DNA of 12,276 bases from Dimargaris cristalligena (lineage: Eukaryota > Kickxellomycota > Dimargaritomycetes > Dimargaritales > Dimargaritaceae). The notes below the pieces were generated by a model. The model was not told where the DNA came from. It ran no database searches and saw only the letters and a list, made by a program, of their open reading frames with translations. The stretch lies in assembly GCA_027576995.1 (NCBI GenBank), contig JANBQC010000734.1:1-12276 (forward strand), written 5' to 3'. Both the position numbers and the translations under genes were made by a program. This document shows, in pieces, positions 10,001-12,276 of the stretch; the stretch's first letter is position 1, and each line of letters opens with the position of its first letter.

Positions 10001-12276
10001 TTGCTCATCGATTCCGGAAATCTCGGTCTCAACTTCTTCAACAGTAGGAGTTTCGATCACGACTTCGGCATTGGAAGTTTCTTCGGCTTCGAAGACTTCA
10101 TTAACGGATGCGGTCGCAGCTTCGAGGACCTCAGTGGCAACAGCCTCGACCGCCACCTCTTCAGTCAACGCAGTTTCTGCGACGTCTTTAGCGAGAGTGG
10201 TATCAACTTCGATGGATTCAGTGGCAACGGCCTCAGTCTCTTGTACGCCGGTAGTGTCGATCTCAGCCTCCATTACTTCGGCAACGGGGGCGACATCGGT
10301 GTCGACGACTTCGCGCTCATGAATTTCAGCATCGGCGGGAGAAGACTCAGACTCGACGTCCTCGACAGTAGACACAACAGACTCTTGCACTTCGGCAGCA
10401 GAAATGTCTTCCACGACGTCTACGGTAGTCGTGGACTCAGTCTCGACGACCTCAGAAGCAACGGCCTCGGTTTCTTGCTCAGCATTGACTGTCTCAACAC
10501 CGACGTCCTCTTCGACAACTTCTTCAACGGGCGTGGTCTCGACTTCGGCAATGACAACAGGCTCATCCTCGTCGACTTCAGTGGTAACGGTCTGGGATTC
10601 TTTCACTTCAGCGGCTGGAACTTCTTCAACAGCGGCAGATTCATCGATTACCTCGTCAACAATAGTGGCCTCAGTATCGATGACTACTTCAGCAGCGGTC
10701 TCAGGGTTCACTTCATTAGCGGTAGCAGATTGTGTGAGGACTTCGTCGGTGGGAGCAGTCTCGGCCTCGATGACTTCGGCAGCAACAGATTCTTCGACGA
10801 CTTCGACGGCGGGAGCAACCCCAACTACCTTCTGTTCAGCAACAACATCCTCAGGCTCTTGTCCTTCGGTGCTAGCAACCTCGGCATCGGCTTCGTCGGC
10901 GGTAGCGGATTCCACCACAACTTCATCGACGGAAGTAGCTTCAACTTCAACCACTTCGTCAGCGGCAACCTCGACCTTGATTTCCTCGGCGATAGAAGGT
11001 TCTTCCACAACTTCTTCAGCGGCAGCCGATTCTTCCACGACTTCGGCAGAGGGCGCGGTATCAGCTTCGACTACTTCGGCGGCTTCAGTCTCAGCAACGA
11101 CTTCCTCAGCTGCAACGGATTCTTCGACTCTCTCAACAGCGGGAGCGGTCTTAGCTTCCACGACCTCTTCGGCGGCGGCAACCTCAGCTTCAACTTCCTC
11201 AACAGGAGCAGATTCGTCGATAACTTCAGCGACATCGACCTCGCGCTCTTCCACTTCGGTGGTATCAACGTCGTCCTCAACCTCTACAGTGGCAGTGGAT
11301 GCATAAAAAATTTCGACGACGGGAGCGGACTCACCCTCAAAGTTATCAGCGACAGCCTCAGACTCCGCATCATCAGTTGTGGGAGTTTCTTCGACGATGT
11401 CTTCACCAGTGACAACACCAGATTCAACTGCTTCTGTGGGTGTGGTCTCAGCATCGACAACTTCGACCGCAGCAGATTCCTCGATATTGTCAGTAGCAAC
11501 GACCTCGGGCTCACGAATATCGGCGGTAGCAACCTTAGCCTCGATTTCCTCGGCGACATCGGCTTCGGGTTCTTGTTCCTCAAGCCCAATTATTTTGGAG
11601 ACAGCTGGTTCTTCGGTGACTTCGTCGGCGGTATTGGCCTCGGTCTCGGCCTCAACCTCTCCAACGGCAGAGAATTCTTCCAAAACTTCATAAGTAACGA
11701 CTTCGGCAACGGATATATCGGTCTTAACTTGTTCAACGACAGGCGCAATCTCGGCTCCGATTACTTCATCTTCAACTACCTCTTGTAAGGCAGCGGATAC
11801 ATCAACAATTCCATCGATGGGATCGATTACCTCAGGGTCCTCCACAACCTCAGCGACATCAACAACGACCTCGGGTTCTTGCACTTCGGGAGCGAAGTTT
11901 TCTGCGTCTTCAGCGGTAGGGGCGGTATCAGCCTCAGCGACTTCGGCAGAAATAGCCTCGGGGACTTGCTCATCGACAACAGCAACTTCAGTTAGGGCGT
12001 CCTCAGCGGCAGGAGATTCGTCCACGACTTCAATGGTGGGGACAACTTCCGTCTCAATGGCTTCGGTAGTGACAACCTCGGCCTCCTCAGATGCAGCGGG
12101 TTCTTCCACGATCTCATCGATCGGAGAAGCTTCCATTTCATCAACTTTGGTAGCGACAACCTCGGGCACCTCCACTTCATCGGCAGCAGCCGATTCTTTG
12201 GTGACTTCGGCGGAAGGAGTGTCCTCAACCTCAACTGCTTCAGCAATAATAGACTCTTCGGCAACTTCTTCGATGG
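4001..12276 (-). CDS. Giant acidic Glu/Val/Ala repeat protein with C-terminal polybasic-CaaX motif (5' end beyond window)
   Basis: Not a recognised named gene. The frame is open from the right edge (first full codon 12274-12272) to TAA at 4003-4001: at least 2757 residues with no intron. There is no ATG at the apparent start near 12175. That codon is GTG, and 33 further in-frame codons of the same repeat style precede it, so the true N terminus lies outside. Roughly the first 2600 visible residues are a degenerate repeat of 38-40 residues, typified by VQEPEV, VVEAETAP, EEVVEES and AAEEVEAEV blocks. It is very acidic with few aromatics. I saw no Trp and only two Cys, both in the tail. It should be disordered or extended. 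The last 159 residues are Ser/Thr/Pro-rich and end RRRKRDRCTIF, a polybasic stretch plus CaaX box. Known biology of such ends predicts prenylation of the Cys, trimming of the last three residues and membrane attachment. A structural tether or scaffold role is inference. Database hits to futsch, titin PEVK or Plasmodium antigen 332 would probably reflect composition only. Confidence 0.9.
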   Translation of the reverse strand, partial: IEEVAEESIIAEAVEVEDTPSAEVTKESAAADEVEVPEVVATKVDEMEASPIDEIVEEPAASEEAEVVTTEAIETEVVPTIEVVDESPAAEDALTEVAVVDEQVPEAISAEVAEADTAPTAEDAENFAPEVQEPEVVVDVAEVVEDPEVIDPIDGIVDVSAALQEVVEDEVIGAEIAPVVEQVKTDISVAEVVTYEVLEEFSAVGEVEAETEANTADEVTEEPAVSKIIGLEEQEPEADVAEEIEAKVATADIREPEVVATDNIEESAAVEVVDAETTPTEAVESGVVTGEDIVEETPTTDDAESEAVADNFEGESAPVVEIFYASTATVEVEDDVDTTEVEEREVDVAEVIDESAPVEEVEAEVAAAEEVVEAKTAPAVERVEESVAAEEVVAETEAAEVVEADTAPSAEVVEESAAAEEVVEEPSIAEEIKVEVAADEVVEVEATSVDEVVVESATADEADAEVASTEGQEPEDVVAEQKVVGVAPAVEVVEESVAAEVIEAETAPTDEVLTQSATANEVNPETAAEVVIDTEATIVDEVIDESAAVEEVPAAEVKESQTVTTEVDEDEPVVIAEVETTPVEEVVEEDVGVETVNAEQETEAVASEVVETESTTTVDVVEDISAAEVQESVVSTVEDVESESSPADAEIHEREVVDTDVAPVAEVMEAEIDTTGVQETEAVATESIEVDTTLAKDVAETALTEEVAVEAVATEVLEAATASVNEVFEAEETSNAEVVIETPTVEEVETEISGIDEQEFDATTAEVAAVESVPAEVVEADVAPVVEVVEEPTVAEDVETEVAATEVTEPEASVTEVSAEVDVVAVQEPEVTASDVEEVEVATADVQQPEVAEAEIVEADAMSVNEAEVGPAGIEEVVAEVRTAEVQEPEVIETETDAAEEAVEESAAAEGDVEVSVVEVVDSDTVSAEDVLEEFAYTEEVEAEGTVAEVQEPVVVEADVTRSDEVVAEFPVSKEIETEVTADEVHAPEIVAGKVIEFETEAVEEESSAAEAEVEIAAVVVSGADIAPADEIGEESATPEAIAADIAEESSVVKEVATEVEATNEVEADTAPVEDVAESVGTGATPTTEVVEESAAADDVEPEVAVSDVDESKVRATESAVEESVDPDEVEVVASALDVPEQEVIAAEFAQVEATPTEEIVDEPATTEDAEVEVSATEEQEPDVVAADAVEVEVAPSAETVKESAATTEFAEPEVDTDEVVEREITPTENVADESVVDDVVVTEVAIADEQVSDVTSTEVVEITATPAVDVVAESGAADELDTEVLAIDEQDRKIVATNAVQVEVSPAENVIGEPVATVEIEDEVAPAESPVPEATPTEEVVSGIISADGSETGVAVAEVPEAKTTPIEEVEKESATVEAVETEISPVDEIVDESAVSEEIVAETSTAELQEPEVAIPEVVEADTVPAAEGEEEVAAAEDEESKAANIEVQEPGLVADEVVEAETSPNDEIAVESAATGEEQVEVSTIEVVEADTAPIDEAADESPVVEIVKTEVATPEAGEAEAAPIEDTIIESVAAEDVEAGSAPIDEIIKESAAVEEITVEDTASENVAQEPAEAEELEVEAVSTGGIEESVPTAGGEAEISGIDEQERDVTVAEVADVESVPAKIVEVETAPIEEVVREAPTAEEIKSKIDATEVTDVEVASTGGVVEEAVATDKVVAETAAVDDLVEEPISVDEVNVETNVTDVQEREALAVETTEAEAAPVEEVEGESVPAEVVEAETTTAEIVEAQVAPAEDVVEQSAVAEEVGAEVPAAEVPEHKDAADEATDEVVAESEPAEEFETAITAAEVVDADTTPIDEIVEVSASVDEVESDAVAAEFVETETAPNAEVESEVDSAVVQEREVIADEVVEADTEVAEESAAPGVTEAETTPADVIVEEPIASDVVEADIAAADDEEPENVAAEVVEAVAVPAEAETEVTIEVLEPGAVADEVIEADTKSADEVTEEPAAPEAIEAEATPADPIAEETIASNVIEADIVAADNPELETVVVEVVEPEAAPTEEIVEETAPAEAETDAVAEVQESDSFAAEVVEGDAAPVEPISEIIEFTGEVEAKVAVTEVIEPEVNVAEALEPKATSAEEIVEEDSPAEVETEVVAEVQEPEIVATEIVDAEVTPAEDIVEATIAANVQERQVVAAGNDEVEVTPIDDVVEEPTATEEAEIEVDTTNVPEPEIIVAEVTEVESSPTDEAEAPIATIDEHVPEVAVVETVEVEANLVDEAVEESVATEEVESDVAVVDVQERESSTAEADVAEASPVEEVVNEAAAEEDKIEAEVDVQEPKVAADVIRASEITPTDVSAPESTHAHESVEDDTPVDVHEREVPTVEEPVFEPAPAEVLPAAAEVIESHSPVSEVETEVAPTVVQDREIAVTEVEAEATPVEKLEISPPAEDVEAVVAPAEVQGSEVTPTEVGEVEAAPYEDVPQENSPTDQVEEDVAPADVYGREASAAGIDEAEATPAEAVVEEPVTIEQLVAEVAPAEVQERSVAPIEVDEVEATPTADVEDKVAPVDIQEPEVAPAAESGDLAGPVEEATPEADVVDIREVVDPVAVSESAQDSPAEPVEKAVQDEAVVLEAESLVETPSEAYLTPEPSAGPLTRSAIVTKSTPAVGTNATTEPIPTEDSKLSGGLGDAALKAGDSPLAIVIPERDQVDLDHSDDESCSDSATSSNPVSESASVYHPATGPSSRASSYQSTASAPANMTSFPFKPSSTSGHQSAAPHPPARRRKRDRCTIF
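4004..4036 (-). other. Polybasic region and CaaX box (protein C terminus)
   Basis: Codons at 4015-4004 encode Cys-Thr-Ile-Phe immediately before the stop. Codons at 4036-4016 encode RRRKRDR. Cys-aliphatic-aliphatic-X ends are substrates of farnesyl- or geranylgeranyltransferase. A terminal Phe is accepted by geranylgeranyltransferase I and also seen in dual substrates such as human R-Ras2 (CVIF). Thr at the first 'a' position is tolerated. Basic residues directly upstream act as the second membrane signal in K-Ras4B and Rac1. The preceding HPPA also recalls the proline-then-basic end of Rac1. Prenylation is a prediction. Confidence 0.7.
4004..4480 (-). other. Non-repeat Ser/Thr/Pro-rich C-terminal tail region
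   Basis: The last 159 residues depart from the Glu/Val repeat, from about ESLVETPSEAY onward. They include a short more hydrophobic patch (SPLAIVIPERD), an acidic Ser stretch (HSDDESCSDS), then Ser/Ala/Pro-rich sequence up to the polybasic end. This is the only part unlikely to be scrambled by repeat turnover. It is therefore the best query for finding orthologues. No folded domain is recognised. Confidence 0.6.
4481..12276 (-). repeat. Coding tandem repeat array, period about 114-120 bp (38-40 residues)
   Basis: The array runs through nearly all of the giant ORF and off the right edge. Spacing between successive Val-Gln-Glu (or His-Val-Pro-Glu) landmarks in the 5370-5610 segment is 38 and then about 40 codons. 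Shorter and longer units occur elsewhere. Copies differ by many substitutions, so most units are old. Unit-length changes are whole codons, which keeps the frame open. I estimate on the order of 60 units, not individually counted. Confidence 0.8.
6271..6642. repeat. Recent 264-bp block duplication within the array
   Basis: Positions 6271-6378 and 6535-6642 align without gaps at about 85 % identity by eye. Both begin CAATATCAGCCTC and share the string ATCAGCGGGTGTGG. The offset is 264 bp, exactly 88 codons. The encoded copies are the IEADI blocks preceded by ASNV and ASDV. This marks a local multi-unit duplication younger than the background repeat. Confidence 0.7.

Noticed and set aside
10001..11788. 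Plus-strand 595-codon frame with Gly/Asn/Leu/Phe repeats that looks faintly like leucine-rich repeats
   Set aside because: The periodicity is inherited from the sense repeat. Spacing does not follow a leucine-rich-repeat consensus, and it is in another frame of the same repeat DNA.
4481..12276. CRISPR array or bacterial repeat protein
   Set aside because: The repeats are coding, degenerate and contiguous, with no unique spacers. The CaaX end and promoter style point to a eukaryote.

Overview
This window looks eukaryotic, most likely from a filamentous fungus. The reasons are a giant intronless acidic repeat ORF ending in a polybasic stretch plus a CaaX prenylation motif, a gene start preceded by a TATA-like element and a long pyrimidine tract (typical of fungal promoters), a non-coding spacer of about 3.5 kb with simple repeats, and no operon structure or Shine-Dalgarno sites. 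Species cannot be fixed from the sequence. A protist such as an oomycete is not excluded.

Layout, in the direction of transcription (both genes are on the minus strand). (1) Positions 12276 down to 4001 hold one open frame that enters from the right edge and ends in TAA at 4001-4003. It encodes at least 2757 residues, almost all a degenerate tandem repeat of about 38-40 residues dominated by Glu, Val and Ala. A Ser/Thr/Pro-rich tail of about 160 residues follows, ending RRRKRDR-CTIF. (2) From 4000 to 3905 is a short putative 3' flank. (3) From 3904 to 3589 is a minisatellite with no C on the plus strand, bracketed by a 12-bp direct repeat. (4) From about 3587 to 762 is a spacer with no recognisable gene. 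It holds a CACT/CACC microsatellite, a GC-rich palindrome cluster and scattered hairpins. (5) From about 752 to 594 is a pyrimidine-rich, TATA-containing promoter-like stretch. (6) From 461 to 1 is the N-terminal 153 codons of a second gene that leaves the left edge still open. Its composition (T, P, E, V, A, S; a Leu-Gln-Glu-Pro motif) resembles the giant protein.

The most interesting reading is a head-to-tail pair of related acidic, probably disordered proteins. The upstream one has a C-terminal lipid-anchor signal and could be a membrane-tethered polymer or scaffold. The paralogy and the function are inferences; no catalytic domain is visible. Numerous long frames inside the giant gene on the plus strand are compositional shadows.
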